NCBI GenBank assembly: GCA_027943335.1
Contig: BSBK01001583.1
Location: 377,001 to 441,000, forward strand
Reading direction: 5' to 3'
Length of the DNA: 64,000 nt
Source of the DNA: Chamaecyparis obtusa
Lineage: Eukaryota; Streptophyta; Pinopsida; Cupressales; Cupressaceae
In this document: piece after piece, positions 49,688-61,297 of the stretch
Numbering within the stretch: position 1 is the stretch's first letter
How the letters are laid out: every line of letters begins with the position of its first letter
The notes under the pieces: generated by a model
What the model was told of the DNA's origin: nothing
Databases searched by the model: none
The model's input: the letters and a program-made list of their open reading frames with translations, nothing else
Program-made: the position numbers and the translations under genes

Positions 49688-51312
49688 TGTTAGGAATAGT
49701 CCCAAGAGATAACCAAGGGGGGGGGGGGGTGAATTAGTTATCTACAAGATTCTATTCTTTATCCAATTAAGTATAGAAGAACATTAAGCATAAATACAAT
49801 ATGAGAATACTTAACAAAACACCACAATTTTGGTTACGGGGAAACCCAAATAGGTAAAAACCCCAGTGGGAATTAGTAGCCACTAGAACTGCACTAGAGT
49901 ATAATGATCCTTGTTAGAAGATCTTACAACCCTGTTAGGAGTTTATCCTTACAATACATTAAGTATAGTGACCTAGTCAAGGGTCGAACCATGTTAGGAG
50001 TCTTTTACAATTAACCCTATTAGGGGTGAGGACATAATGTCTGGGAGCACACTACTCAAAGGGGTGAAGGCTGCAACCTTCTGTTTAACATATACACACT
50101 GTATCTAGATTTTGTTGAACTACGAGGTAGACCTACTATCTAGATTAGTTCCAATGAATAGCATACACTTAGTTCTTTGTCACATAGACCTTCTACTAAT
50201 GGCTCAATACTTCACACCTTCTACTCTGCTCTTATCTTTCAACTCTCTTTCTTCTTTAACAATAAAAAATGACTGCCTATAAATATCTTCTTCTAAATGA
50301 TATAATCAAGTCGGCCTATTAGAACCATCTTGAAATCATATTAGAAAAATAATACAACTCTCCAATAACTTCTTAGTCAGCTATACTAAGCACGCAACAC
50401 ACAATGGTGTTGGAATCATTTGTTGTTGCACCAAAAGTTCAAACTGTCAATGCCCGATACAAATGCTAGATTTAACTCGATCCACAAGAGGCAGTTAAGC
50501 CATGTCACAAATATCCAAGGAGGTACTGACCACCAAGTCAACAATCTCCCCCTAGCACCGATCAAGCCTTTAGCACCCATTGAAGGGAGACTCAAACTCG
50601 TGACCCAAGGCTCTGATAGTAATTGTTGGAATCATTTTCTGTTGCACCAAAAGCTTGAATTGTCAATGCCTGATACAAATGCTAGATTTAACCCGATCCA
50701 TGGGAGGCGGTTAAGCTATGTCACGAATCTCCAAGGAGGTGGTGACCACCAAGTCAACAAATGGGACCACCCAAATCAATATGAGTAGATGCGTCACTTC
50801 ACACTGTCAGCTCCACTAAATTAACTGATACATTCTTCTCATGCTGAATTACGTCATGCACTCTTAGCCAAAAATTCTTATCTCTTATCCAAACACTAAT
50901 CCAACCATGCATATCAAAATGATAGGTGCAACTAATACAACAATAAAAATAATGTCGGCTCCATCTGATAAACTCAAGAAACTGTAATTGTCTACTAGAA
51001 ACTTCATAAATCAACCTATACTGTATATCTGACTCTGTGTCCATGAACATAGAATTATACACATGTTTAAAAAATAAATATAAATGCGCAAGGCTTCATT
51101 ACAACCATACTGTAAATCACACATAGAACTCTTCCTGGGACCTGTTAGGAACACTCATTGATACAGACAACTGTATTACTATCTTCACTCAGAATCAATC
51201 TCTGCATCTATGATATCATGCTGATAACATATCTAAAAAATATATACTCAAGGCTCTCTTCATCAGGCTTCCACGCACACTTCTTACCATATGTTGTCAT
51301 TAATGACAAACA
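49688..51312 (-). repeat. Copia-A 5' LTR (interrupted)
   Basis: It includes a C-free G-run GGGGGGGGGGGG near 49718. It is interrupted by the TRIM at 50408 and by Copia-B at 51313; the last 38 bp are at 59010-59047. Confidence 0.92.
50408..50759 (-). mobile_element. TRIM (miniature LTR retrotransposon)
   Basis: 352 bp. Two 136-bp terminal repeats (50408-50543 and 50624-50759), TGTTGGAATC...GTCAACA, flank an 80-bp core. Target duplication AATGG is at 50403-50407 and 50760-50764. Next to the left repeat is CTCCCCCTAGCACC, a purine tract on the minus strand. Next to the right repeat is GGCTCTGATAGTAAT, a primer site one or two bases from iMet on the minus strand. There is no coding capacity. The repeats differ at about 17 of 136 positions by eye, mostly transitions. 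Confidence 0.92.
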
Positions 51313-52769
51313 TGATGAACTACAACTGGTTTAGAACCTAATTGAAGATCAATGATTAGAGATCATCGAGCACTGGAATGTTATGTAAGATAATTAAATC
51401 ACTTTTATGCTATCATTGATGTCAACTAGTTTTGACAGTAATTATCATGGAGTTGCAAACATCTAACACATTTGTAGAAGAGAAGAGAAAGATGAAGAAC
51501 TAAGATATCTATATGGAGAAAGATGGTTATGATAGATGAGGATAAGGAATACTCTTGGTAACTTATTGATGAGTCTATGACTTCATATTGTTGACTTGAT
51601 TATGTTGCATTAATCTTATATGAAGTTGGGAGAAAAATGTTACAAAATAGTGTTGTCGGTTGATGAAGCATTCTAGTCTACACCGAGCAGTGTAGTGTAT
51701 ACCGAGCATAGTATAAACTGAGCTTGTGTTCACCGACGCATTTCTTTGTTAATCAAGAATGAACAAAAGAACTAAATGATTTGTTTAGCCAACAAAAGTT
51801 GATGAGCTGGAAAGTATCTCATGATTGGAGTGAAAAGATAAAGTTTGTTATGAGATCAACAACTAGAAAAATTCAAGGAAGATCTAAAGGATAGATTTGA
51901 AACGTGTTACTGAAACATCAACCGAGGAAGGTTTAAGTGGAAAAATTTGATGGATGAAAAGAAAATGGTTTACTTGTCTATTTAAGAGACTAGGGTTTCA
52001 TTCTAAAATTCATGCTGGAGGAAGGAGACTGTAGAGATATCACGTGAACAAGCTTCATGCATGCCTGATCAAACTGGTTAAGAAGAACCAAACTGCAGAG
52101 ATTACAGAGCGTCAGAAAGCTATTACCAAGAGATAGTAAGTTACTGAATATTGTTGAAATAGAATTGATATAGTGATAAGAGATTTGAATGAGCATAATA
52201 TAGATTTGTACATTTGCAAATCAAGTTGTATTGTAATCAGATCAACTATTGTTACATTTTAACCATTGTAATTAGATAAATCTCTTAACCGAGTAGACTT
52301 GAAATTCTTGTAATGTCATTTATATAATGCACATTTTTTATCCTGTCAACCCCATAGTGAATTCTGGTTGGACAATAATGGTTAGTGTTAAATCCTCTAA
52401 CAAGGTCACACCTTACATTTTGTTTTGTAACCTTTAACAGGGTTGGGTCTTCACCGACCTCACTTTAGAAGAGTGAACAATTTTTGGGTTGCCGGTCCCA
52501 GGTGGTTTTTCCCTTAACAGGGTTTTCAGGTTAAATCTCTTATGTCATGTGCTCATTGTGATGATTGTTTGATTGTCATACTTTACATGTTTCATATTGA
52601 ATTGGATCGGTAGTTACTTTATGTTATTGATTGGTAATCGGTAAAAACACAAACAATTTACTATTATATGTTACCAAGCTGCAGAAATTTGTTTAAATTG
52701 TTTTTGGATATACATTTTGTATTTGGGACAGTGGATAACTGATTCACCCCCCTCTTAGCTATTATAAAA
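51313..52769 (+). repeat. Copia-B 5' LTR
   Basis: Starts TGATGAACTACAAC. It ends TTATAAAA where the 3' LTR ends TTCTAACA, so the terminal CA is mutated. It contains three motifs related to AACCCTGTTAAAGG (minus strand; about 52397, 52432 and 52511). Confidence 0.94.
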
Positions 52770-52771
52770 AT

Positions 52772-52783
52772 TGGTATCAGAGC
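52772..52783 (+). other. Copia-B primer-binding site
   Basis: TGGTATCAGAGC, a perfect match to the plant initiator tRNA-Met site, three bases past the LTR. Confidence 0.93.
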
Positions 52784-52833
52784 GTTGGTTTCTTAGAACA
52801 AAGTTTTAAGGACTTCAACACAAAGATCACATA

Positions 52834-53700
52834 ATGTATAAGAGGGAAGTGCCAAAGCTAAACAAGGATAACTTCACAATATGGAAAAGCCGAATGAAGC
52901 AACATATATCTAGAATTGGGAATTCTTCCCTCACTTTGATAGAGAATGGCTACATTGCACCACCCATTGGACCTTTGACTCTAGATCAACTAAGAGATAG
53001 ACATGAGCATAACATTACTATGATGGAGATTGTCACTGCTTTGACAGATGCCAAGTTTGAAGATATTAAAGATTGCACTGTTGCTAAAGATATGTCGGAT
53101 AAACTTGCTTAAGTTTATAGTGGTGATACAAATGTCAAAAGAGCCAGAGTTGAAAGTTTAAGAGGAAGATTCAATGACATGAAAATGAAAGAAGGTGAAA
53201 ACATAGTGCAGTATACAAACATAATAAAGGATGTTGTTAATGCAATTAGAGGATCTGATGGTGTTATTGATGAAGACACTGTGGTAAGAAAATTATTAGA
53301 ACCTTATTACCAGTTTATGTAATCAGAATATCTACAATCCATGAAATGAGGTCTGCACCTGGTAGTACTCTCACTCTTGATAATCTGATAGGTAAATTGA
53401 CTACATTTAAGCTTAACAATTATGATAATAGTGTTGTATCAACTGTTGAATCTGCTTTCATGACTTCTCTAAAGATTGGTAAGTCTAGTAGAAAATGATG
53501 AGAATGATAGCAATACTGATAATGAGCTCGATGAACTTGAAGCCCTTATGGCCATAAGATTACCTAAAGGTAAAGGTAGATATAAGGGAAAATTACCTTT
53601 AGCATTCTTTAACTATAAAGAAGTTGGTCATATTGCTGCTAGATGTCCAAATAGGAAGGAAGATGACAGAAACAAAGACTGATCTGGTGAAGGAAGCTAT
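52834..53700 (+). pseudogene. gag: Copia-B gag
   Basis: Starts at ATG 52834 (MYKREVPKLNKDNFTIWKSR), 50 bases past the primer site. A UBN2-type capsid region is interrupted by TAA at 53110, a shift near 53320 and another near 53490. The knuckle reads FFNYKEVGHIAARC (53604-53650), so the first two cysteines of the C-X2-C-X4-H-X4-C motif are Phe and Tyr, both reachable by a G-to-A change on the coding strand. The frame ends in TGA at 53680, where CGA is expected. Confidence 0.9.
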
Positions 53701-53844
53701 GGGATAAGAAACAATAGAAGTTACCAACACTACAATAGAGACAACTGAGATAACAATGATAAAGGTAAAAAGGTATGTTACATTGTAGAAGAGGATGATA
53801 CTAACACTAATTCAGATGATGATGTAAAAGTTGTATTTGTTGCT

Positions 53845-55263
53845 ATGAAAGATGACTCAGAGGAAGAAGAGAGGTATGTAGAAACAAAACTAATTTCTAA
53901 AGTTAATAAAAATCATACATGGATCATAGATAGTGGTTGTACACATCACATGACTGGTGATGAAGAAAAATTTGATCATCTTAAGCAATACAATAGAGGA
54001 TCTATAAAAATGAGTAATGATACACCCTGTATGGTAAGAGGAAAAGGATCCCTAATGATAATTGATAGAATAAAATGTGATAATGCTTATTGGGTAGATG
54101 GACTAAACTATAACTTGCTAAGTGTGGCACAACTGAACAATTCAGGTCACCAAGTTGCTTTTAAGAGCAAGAAAGTAAAAATATTTGATGATGGAGGAAG
54201 ACTTGTTGGAACAGGAGCACAATTGAAAGGTAACTTGTTTTATCTTAACAATGATGAGTCTTCTTGCTTAATGATGAAAAATGAAGATGCTTGGTTATGG
54301 CATAAAAGATTATGTCATGTGAATTTTGATAACATGATTAAGATCAGTAAAAGGAAAAAGGTTAGAGGCCTGCCTAACTTATCTAAGCTTGATCATGTTA
54401 TGTGTCATGAGTGTCAGAAAGGTAAAATGAAAAAATCTAGTTTCAAAACAAAAGATTATTCAACAAAGAAAATACTTGAGTTAGTTCACACCGACCTGTG
54501 TGGTCCTATGAGAACTTAGAGTTATTATGGTGATAGATATTTCATTCTTTTTGTTGATGATTATAATAGATTGATGACTGTCATGTTCTTGAAAGAAAAA
54601 TCAGAGGCATTTAAGATGTTCAAGTGGTATAAAGAAAAAGTAGAGAAAGAGACTAGTAAAGAATTGAAATGCTTAAGATCTAACCGAGGTGGTGAATTTA
54701 TTTTTGATGAATTTACTAAATTTTGTAATGAGCATGGTATTAAAAGACAAGTCTCTGCATTGAGAACACCTCAGTAGAATGGAATTGCTGAAAGGAGAAA
54801 TAGGTCAATAGTTGACTATGTAAGAACATTGATTATAGAGAAAAATGTTGCACAGACATACTGGAGAGAGGCAGTTAGCATAGCTATTTATGTTCTAAAC
54901 TGAGTATAGTTGAAGGACACTAAAAAAACACCCTATGAGTTATGGTTTGGACACAAACCCACTGTAAGTTATTTTAGAATTTTTGGAAGTAAATGCTTTA
55001 TTTTGAAAGATGAAAGAAATGGAAAGTTTGACTCAAAAGGTGATGAAGGGATATTTCTTGGTTATTCCACTAAAAGCAAAGCATATAAGTATCTAAATAA
55101 AGTTACTAATAAAATGATAGAAAGTGCTAATGTCAGGGTTGATGAGTTTGATGAAAAGAATGTAGAAGAAAGAAAAAAGAAACTAAAAGACTATGGTAGA
55201 TTCACATACATTGAGCATCCAGAGTATCTAGCGAAGCTGCAGACAATGACAACTAGTCAGTAG
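53845..55263 (+). pseudogene. Copia-B protease and integrase
   Basis: Protease: TWIIDSGCTHHMTG near 53920-53960, with the DSG intact. GAG-pre-integrase: WLWHKRLCHVNFDNM and CHECQKGK (54290-54425). Integrase core: ELVHTDLCGP gives the first acid; the second is Asn (CLRSNRGGEF, 54670-54700) where Asp is required; NGIAERRNRS holds the third. The C-terminal part from 54910 reads TPYELWFGHKPTVSYFRIFG. Stops at 54517, 54775, 54901 and 54907 all fit a C-to-T change. Confidence 0.92.
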
Positions 55264-57020
55264 GAAAATAACATTGAGGAACATGAAAGAGAAATCGACG
55301 AGTAGGAAGGACCTAACGAGCAGGAAAATGAACCTGAATAGGATGAACAAGAAAGAAGAGATCAGATATTGGTGAGTTTTGTTAGAAGACATCATCCTTA
55401 GAATCAAATTATTGGAGACAAGCAAGCTGGCATACAAACGAGAAGTAAGTCAAGACAATGTACATGCTTAGTTTGAGAATATGAACTAAAGAATGTTAAA
55501 GTTGCATTGGAGAATGAAGAATGGATGAATGCAATGAATGAAGAGATAGAATAGATAGAGAAAAATAAGACATGGACCTTAGTACCTAGACCTAAGGATA
55601 AGAATGTTATCAGTACTAAGTGGATCTTCAGAAATAAGCTGAATGAAAATGGAGAGGTTACAAGGAATAAAGCCAGACTAGTTTGCAAGGGGTATGCATA
55701 GGAGGAAGGAATTGATTATGGTGAGACCTTTGCACCTATTGCAAGACTAGAAGGAGTTTGAATGTTACTGGCTTATGCATCACATAAGAAATTTAAATTT
55801 TATCAAATGGACGTTAAGTCTGCATTTTTGAATGGGATACTTGAAGAAGAAGTCTACATAGAAAAACTAGAAGGGTTCGTTAATCCAAACAAGAAAGACA
55901 TGGTATGTAGATTACATAAAGCTTTGTATGATTTGAAGCAAGCATCAAGATCCTGGTATGAAAGGTTACATACTTATTTGTTAAGTATTGGATTTGTTAG
56001 AACTAGTGAGAACAACAATTTGTATATGAAAGGAGATACTGATGATACTATCTTCATTGCTAAAATATTTGTGGATGATATTATCTTTGGAGGACAAGAT
56101 CACATATGTAAATCCTTTGTTGATGAGATGAGAAAAGAGTTTGAAATGTCTATGTTTGGAGAGATCAAGTTCTTTCTAGGCTTACAAGTTATTCAACAGA
56201 GTGATGGGATATTCATCACACAATCCAAGTATATAAAAGAAGTACTGAGAACATTTAGCATGGAAGATGCTAAACCAGTTGGAACACCAATGGTCATAGG
56301 CTGCAAATTGAATAAAGAGGATGAAACTACAGAGGTAGAGAAGACACTATACTGATCAATGATTGGTAAGTTAATGTATGTAGTACATAGTAGACTAGAT
56401 ATAGCACATGCTATGGGAATTGTTGCAAGATTTTTTGCAAATCCTAGGGAGTCACACATGATTTCTACAAAGAGAATCTTAAGATACCTAAAGAAAATAG
56501 AGGATTATGGGTTATGGTATCCTAAGGAAGGCAAGTTTGAACTTAAAGTATACACCGACGCTAATTGGGCTGGAAACGTGGATGATAGAAAAAGCACAAC
56601 CGGATAAGCATTTTTCTTCGATGAAAGACTTGTTACCTGGACAAGTAAGAAGAAGTCTTTTATTTCCCAGTCTATAGCTGAAGTAGAGTATTTTACTACT
56701 ACTACAAACTATTCAAATATTGCATATATCAAGCAAGTGTTAGAAGGAATGAATGAGGTAATCACTGAGCCGGTGATTATATAATGTGATAACACTAGTG
56801 CTATAAAAATTTCAAAGAATCCAGTGATAAACTCTAAAACAAAGCACATATCTATCAAGTATCACTACTTAAGAGAAAAAGTGTAGGAGAAGCAAGTGAA
56901 GCTTGAATTTGTTACATCTAAAGAGCAACTTGCAGACATATTTACAAATCCTCTACCGAAAGATACATTTGAATACTTGACAACTAGACTTGGGGTCCAT
57001 CCCCTGTTTACCAGTCACTA
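55264..57020 (+). pseudogene. Copia-B reverse transcriptase and RNase H
   Basis: After a stop-rich acidic linker (55264-55500) the RT begins (EWMNAMNEEIE, KTWTLVPRPKDKNVISTKWI). It passes MDVKSAFLNGILEEEVYIE and the intact catalytic box FVDDIIFGG (56070-56095), a TGA at 56353, then GKLMYVVHSRLDIAHAMG. RNase H follows ([62 protein letters not shown]) to about 57020. 55762-56355 is open for 197 codons. Confidence 0.93.
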
Positions 57021-57547
57021 ATGTGATCTAGAGGTTGCATCGGCCTAATCTTATTAGAAGATCATTCATGTTGATGCAACATAGTTCACACTTTGGATTT
57101 CTATCTAAGGTTGTGAAAGTTATGAAGAATTGGAACAAATTTGCATAACACTATACAAAGATATAGAGAATGCACTAGACAACATAGAGTTACATGGCTA
57201 CTACAGAGTTGTATGGTTTATTTGTTTCTTTGGCATTGTTGTCAAAGGGAGAGATAAACAATATGATAACTTAGGAGAATACTGGGACATCTATCTTAGG
57301 GATAGACAATTTGAAAAGATATAGGGAGAGATAAATAGAAGGAACCTACGATCTACTAAAGATCATATCTGTAGAAGATAGTCTGCACATTGCAATGTTG
57401 TTAAGTAACATAGTGATTAAACATATTAAGCTAAGGGAGAGCTTACTGAGATACAACATTTGTTTACAAAGTTGTAGAATACATGTTTGGTATGTGTATG
57501 GTATATTTCATATTGATTGTGTTTCCATCAATGCCAAAGGGAGAGAT
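57021..57547 (+). other. Copia-B 3' untranslated region with two PPTs
   Basis: A purine tract occurs twice: GTCAAAGGGAGAGATAAA near 57241 and GCCAAAGGGAGAGAT next to the 3' LTR (57533-57547). A small frame at 57130-57324 overlaps the first tract and is not considered a gene. Confidence 0.7.
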
Positions 57548-59004
57548 TGATGAACTACAACTGATTTACAACCTAATTGAAGATCAGTGATTAGAGATCA
57601 CCGAGCACTAAAATGTTATGTAAGATAATTAAATCAGTTTTATATTGTCATTGATGTCAACTAGTTTTGACAGTACTTATTATGGAGTTGCAAACATCTA
57701 ACACATCTATAGAAGAGAAGACAAAGATGAAGAACCGAGATATCTACATGGAGAAAGATAGTTATGACAGATGAGGATAAGGAATACTCTTGGTAACTTA
57801 TTGATGAGTCTATGACTTTATATTGTTGACTTGATTATGTTGCATTAATCTTTTATAAAGTTGGGAGAAAAATATTACAAAGTAGTGTTGTCAGTTAATG
57901 AAGCATTCCAGTATAGACCGAGCAGTGTAGTGTATACCAAGCACAATATAAACTGAGCTTGTGCTCACCGACGCATTTCTTTGTTAATTGAGAATGAACA
58001 AAAGAACTAAATGATTTGTTTAGCTGACAAAAGTTGATGAGATGGAAAGTATCTCATGATTGGAGTGAAAAGATAAAGTTTTTTACGAGATTAATGGCTA
58101 GAAAAATTCAAGGAAGATCTAAAGGACATATTTGAAATGTGTTACTGACACATCAGCTGAGGAAGGTTTAAGCGGCAAAATCTGATGGATGAAAAGAAAA
58201 TGGTTTACTTGTCTATTTAATAGACTAGGGTTTCATTATGAAATTCATGTCGGAGGAAGGAGACTACAGAGATATCATGTGAACAAGCTTCATGCATGCT
58301 TGATCAAACTGGTTAAGGAAAACTGAACTGCAAAGATTACCGAGGGTCATAAAGCTATTACTGAGAGATAGTAAGTTACTGAATATTGTTGAAACATAAT
58401 TGATATATTGATCAGAGATTTGAATGAGCATAATATAGATCTGTACATCTGCAAATCAAGTTGTATTATAATCATATCAAGTGTTGTTACAGTTTAACCA
58501 TTGTAATCAGATAAATCTCTTAACCGAGTAGACTTGAGAGTCTTGTAATGTCATTCATAGAATGCACATTTATTATCCTGTCAATCCCATAGTGAATGCT
58601 AGTTGGACAATAATGGTTAGTGTTAAATCCTCTAACAAGGTCACACCTTACAGTGTGTTTTGTAACCTTTAACAAGGTTGGGTCTTCACCGACCTCACTT
58701 TAGAAGAGTGAACAATTTTTGGGTTGCCGGTCCCAGGTGGTTTTTCCCTTAACATGGTTTCCATGTTAAATCTCTTGTGTCATGTGTTCATTGTGATGAT
58801 TATTTTATTGTCATACCTTACATGTTACATATTGGATTTGATCGGTAGTTACTTTATGTTATTGATTAGTAATCAGTAAAAGTAGAAATAGTTTACTATT
58901 ATATGTTACGGAGCTGCAGAAATTTGTTTAAATTATTTTTGGATATACATTTTGTATTTGGGACAGTGGATAACTGATTCACCCCCCTCTTAGTTATTCT
59001 AACA
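57548..59004 (+). repeat. Copia-B 3' LTR
   Basis: 1,457 bp, TGATGAACTACAAC...TTCTAACA, aligned end to end with the 5' LTR. Confidence 0.95.
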
Positions 59005-59047
59005 AAACATACAGTCAACACTCTGGCTTGCTAGAAAATCTCCAACA

Positions 59048-60020
59048 CATTATAATGCTCATTGCTATATTTTACTTGTTTGGATCTTTGAGGACTCATG
59101 TTTAACACTAGGGCATTATTGCTGGATCCTTGCATTTTTATTATCTACTTGTTGTGATGACCTAGGGCATCAATGATTAACTATTACTTGTTTTCAATTC
59201 ATCACATGATTGACTATCGAGCTATGGAATCATTATTTTCTTCCATTGATGATTATTTATTGTACTTGATTGCTTAAGGCCATGAGCTTGTGACTATTTC
59301 TTCCTTCTGTATATATCATTACTTGATTTGATTTGGTTATTGACATAACATTATAATGCTGACTATGGTATTTTACTTTTTTCAATCTTTGAGGACCCGT
59401 GTTTGACACTAGGGAATTATTGATGAATCCTTTCATTTTTATTTACTGTTGGATCTCATGAAGCTAGGGCATTATGAATTTACTAATTGCATGATCATTT
59501 GATGGCATGCTTACTATTTGGGGGAAAGTTAGATAGTTAGTTAATAGTTGCAGTCGATCTTTAGTTGGTTAGAAGTTTTTATTAGTGTTGATCCACATGA
59601 GTGGAGGGGGATGTGGAGTTGGTGTATGTATATAACCATTTTCAAATGGTATTCATTCAATAAACAAAAACATTCTCTACAAATCATGAATCTGCCCATA
59701 GGGTATAGTCAACCTATGCAGTGCCTTCAAACATGTTTTGTGGTGTATTAGTGATTGGATCATGATGTAAGATCATTGGCTTGGGTGTTATTTACATGTC
59801 CAAACATTTATTTCAATGTTTAACACTAGGGCATTATTGCTGGATCCTTGGATTTTTATTATCTGCTTGCGCGCTATGATGACCTAGGGCATCAATGATT
59901 AACTATTACTTGTTTTCAATTTATTGCATGATTAACTATCAAGCTAGGACATCATTATTTTCTTCCATTGATGATTATATACTGTACTTGATTTCTCAAG
60001 GCCGCAGGCCTGTGACTGTT
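59048..60020. repeat. Long direct repeat R2, continuation and copy 2
   Basis: It continues R2 after the Copia-A insertion (59048-59240) and then gives a second copy (59241-60010) with the same landmarks as 43186-44002. Confidence 0.8.
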
Positions 60021-60024
60021 GCAA

Positions 60025-60180
60025 GGAAAATGTTTTCTCTTTTATTGATTGAAACTTATTTCATTGAATCTTTACACACCAAACTCTCTATGTCCCCTCC
60101 ACTCATGTGGATCAACCTTGAAATAGACTTCTAAAACTCCTAAAACCTGACTGTACCCATAACCAACAATCTAAACTATT
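60025..60180 (-). repeat. Inverted fragment of repeat R2
   Basis: The minus strand carries GTTGATCCACATGAGTGGAG and surrounding sequence matching the plus strand at about 59535-59690. Similarity stops abruptly at both ends, so it looks like an inserted or captured piece in opposite orientation. Confidence 0.65.
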
Positions 60181-60344
60181 AGTTGTTTTCAATTTATTGC
60201 ATGATTGAATATCAGGTTAGGGCATCATTATTTGCTTCCATTGATGATTATATATTGTACCTGATTTATCAAGGTTGCAAGCCTATGACTTTTTCTTCCT
60301 TTGGTATATATCTTTTCTTGATTTGATTTGGTTAATCATAGTTA

Positions 60345-60445
60345 ATCATTGATATCCTACGCCAATCATGTGATGAATTAAAAATAAGTAATAGTTAATC
60401 ATTGATGTCCTAGGTCATCACAACAAGTAGATAATAAAAATGCAT
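60345..60445 (-). repeat. Second inverted fragment of the R repeats
   Basis: The minus strand reads CAATCATGTGATGAATT ... GTAATAGTTAATCATTGATG, the reverse complement of the phrase around 59155-59215. Confidence 0.65.
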
Positions 60446-61297
60446 GTTTGATTATGACTGCATCGCCTTGTATTGGAACACCATGACCATATGATAGGTT
60501 CTGAGTTATTGTTGTGGATGCTTCATTTGGAAATGATGCTATAGAAATATCAAATGAAACAACAACTTTTGATGTTGATGTTGTATTTTTTGGATGATGC
60601 ATCCACAATATGGCTTGATTATGCACATGCATGATTGTAGATGATGATATGTAATAGGATATCATGCATTGCTTAGATCCCTTGGATCTAACCTTCTTGT
60701 AGGTTTTGGATCAAGTAGGTGCACACTAGATTCACACCCTGGTCATCCTTCCATCATATCTTCATTCTTATTTCCTACAATTGATGTTTTGTGTTGGTTG
60801 ATATATAAGGTTGCCACTTCTCAAATCTCATGGTATAATTCAACTCAAAACAAAAGATATTATGTCCTATATTTTGGCATGACAAAGATAGTGTGACATT
60901 GCAAGAATGCTCTATATTCCTCCACCATTATGTGATCCAACATTATGGGTCATTGATATAGATATTATTGTGTTAGGTGATGCTATGTTATGATTCCAAA
61001 AATATCTTACTTTTTTGTGCCACTTTTTGTGTTTGTTTGGCCAACATGTATATATTGTTTCATCCTTTGTGTTCAACTCAAGTATTTTTGGTCCTTGCAA
61101 TGGTGTAAAATGATCATGGTTGTCTTTGGTTTGTCATTTTGTTTTGAGTTGATTTAAACCAAAGACTTTGACTTAGCCAAAAATGTGCAAGTCTACATTA
61201 GTATGTTTCTTTTTATTGCAATTATAATTAGTATGAATGAACAAAATAATGACAATGCAATATTTATGACAATGCAATATTTGTTGATATAGCATCG
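60446..61297. other. No gene recognised; one repeat module
   Basis: 60608-60725 resembles 35095-35215 (GCTTGATTATGCACATGCAT, then TAGGATATCATGCATT). No coding potential was recognised in the rest. Confidence 0.45.

Larger units (their letters stand above)
51313..59004 (+). mobile_element. Copia-B, Ty1/copia element nested in the Copia-A LTR
   Basis: 7,692 bp in plus orientation. The LTRs are exactly 1,457 bp each (51313-52769 and 57548-59004). Target duplication AAACA is at 51308-51312 and 59005-59009. The primer site TGGTATCAGAGC is at 52772-52783. The PPT CCAAAGGGAGAGAT precedes the 3' LTR. One frame (phase of 52834) covers gag to RNase H with about 20 stops and a pair of compensating shifts near 53320 and 53490. 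Confidence 0.96.
44008..59047 (-). mobile_element. Copia-A, Ty1/copia element carrying two nested insertions
   Basis: Minus orientation, target duplication CATTA (44003-44007 and 59048-59052). The left LTR is 44008-45308 (1,301 bp). The right LTR starts at 49688 and, after removing a TRIM (50408-50759) and Copia-B (51313-59004) with their duplications, runs 49688-50407, 50765-51312 and 59010-59047, about 1,306 bp, in agreement with the left one. The primer site on the minus strand is TGGTATCAAAGCC, one base off the iMet site. The PPT (AAAGGGGGAGAT) abuts the left LTR. Order on the minus strand is gag, protease, integrase, RT, RNase H. Confidence 0.94.

Noticed and set aside
52772..52783. tRNA-Met gene fragment
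   Set aside because: TGGTATCAGAGC lies exactly inside LTRs at each element and is the primer-binding site, not a tRNA gene.
57130..57324. 64-codon frame after the Copia-B RNase H
   Set aside because: It covers an extra purine tract of the 3' untranslated region, is short, and has no motif. An envelope gene is not supported.
59010..59047. Separate small repeat next to the R2 block
   Set aside because: It is the last 38 bp of the Copia-A 5' LTR, cut off by the Copia-B insertion.
60669..60896. 75-codon frame
   Set aside because: It starts in a repeat module shared with 35.1 kb where the frame is not kept.
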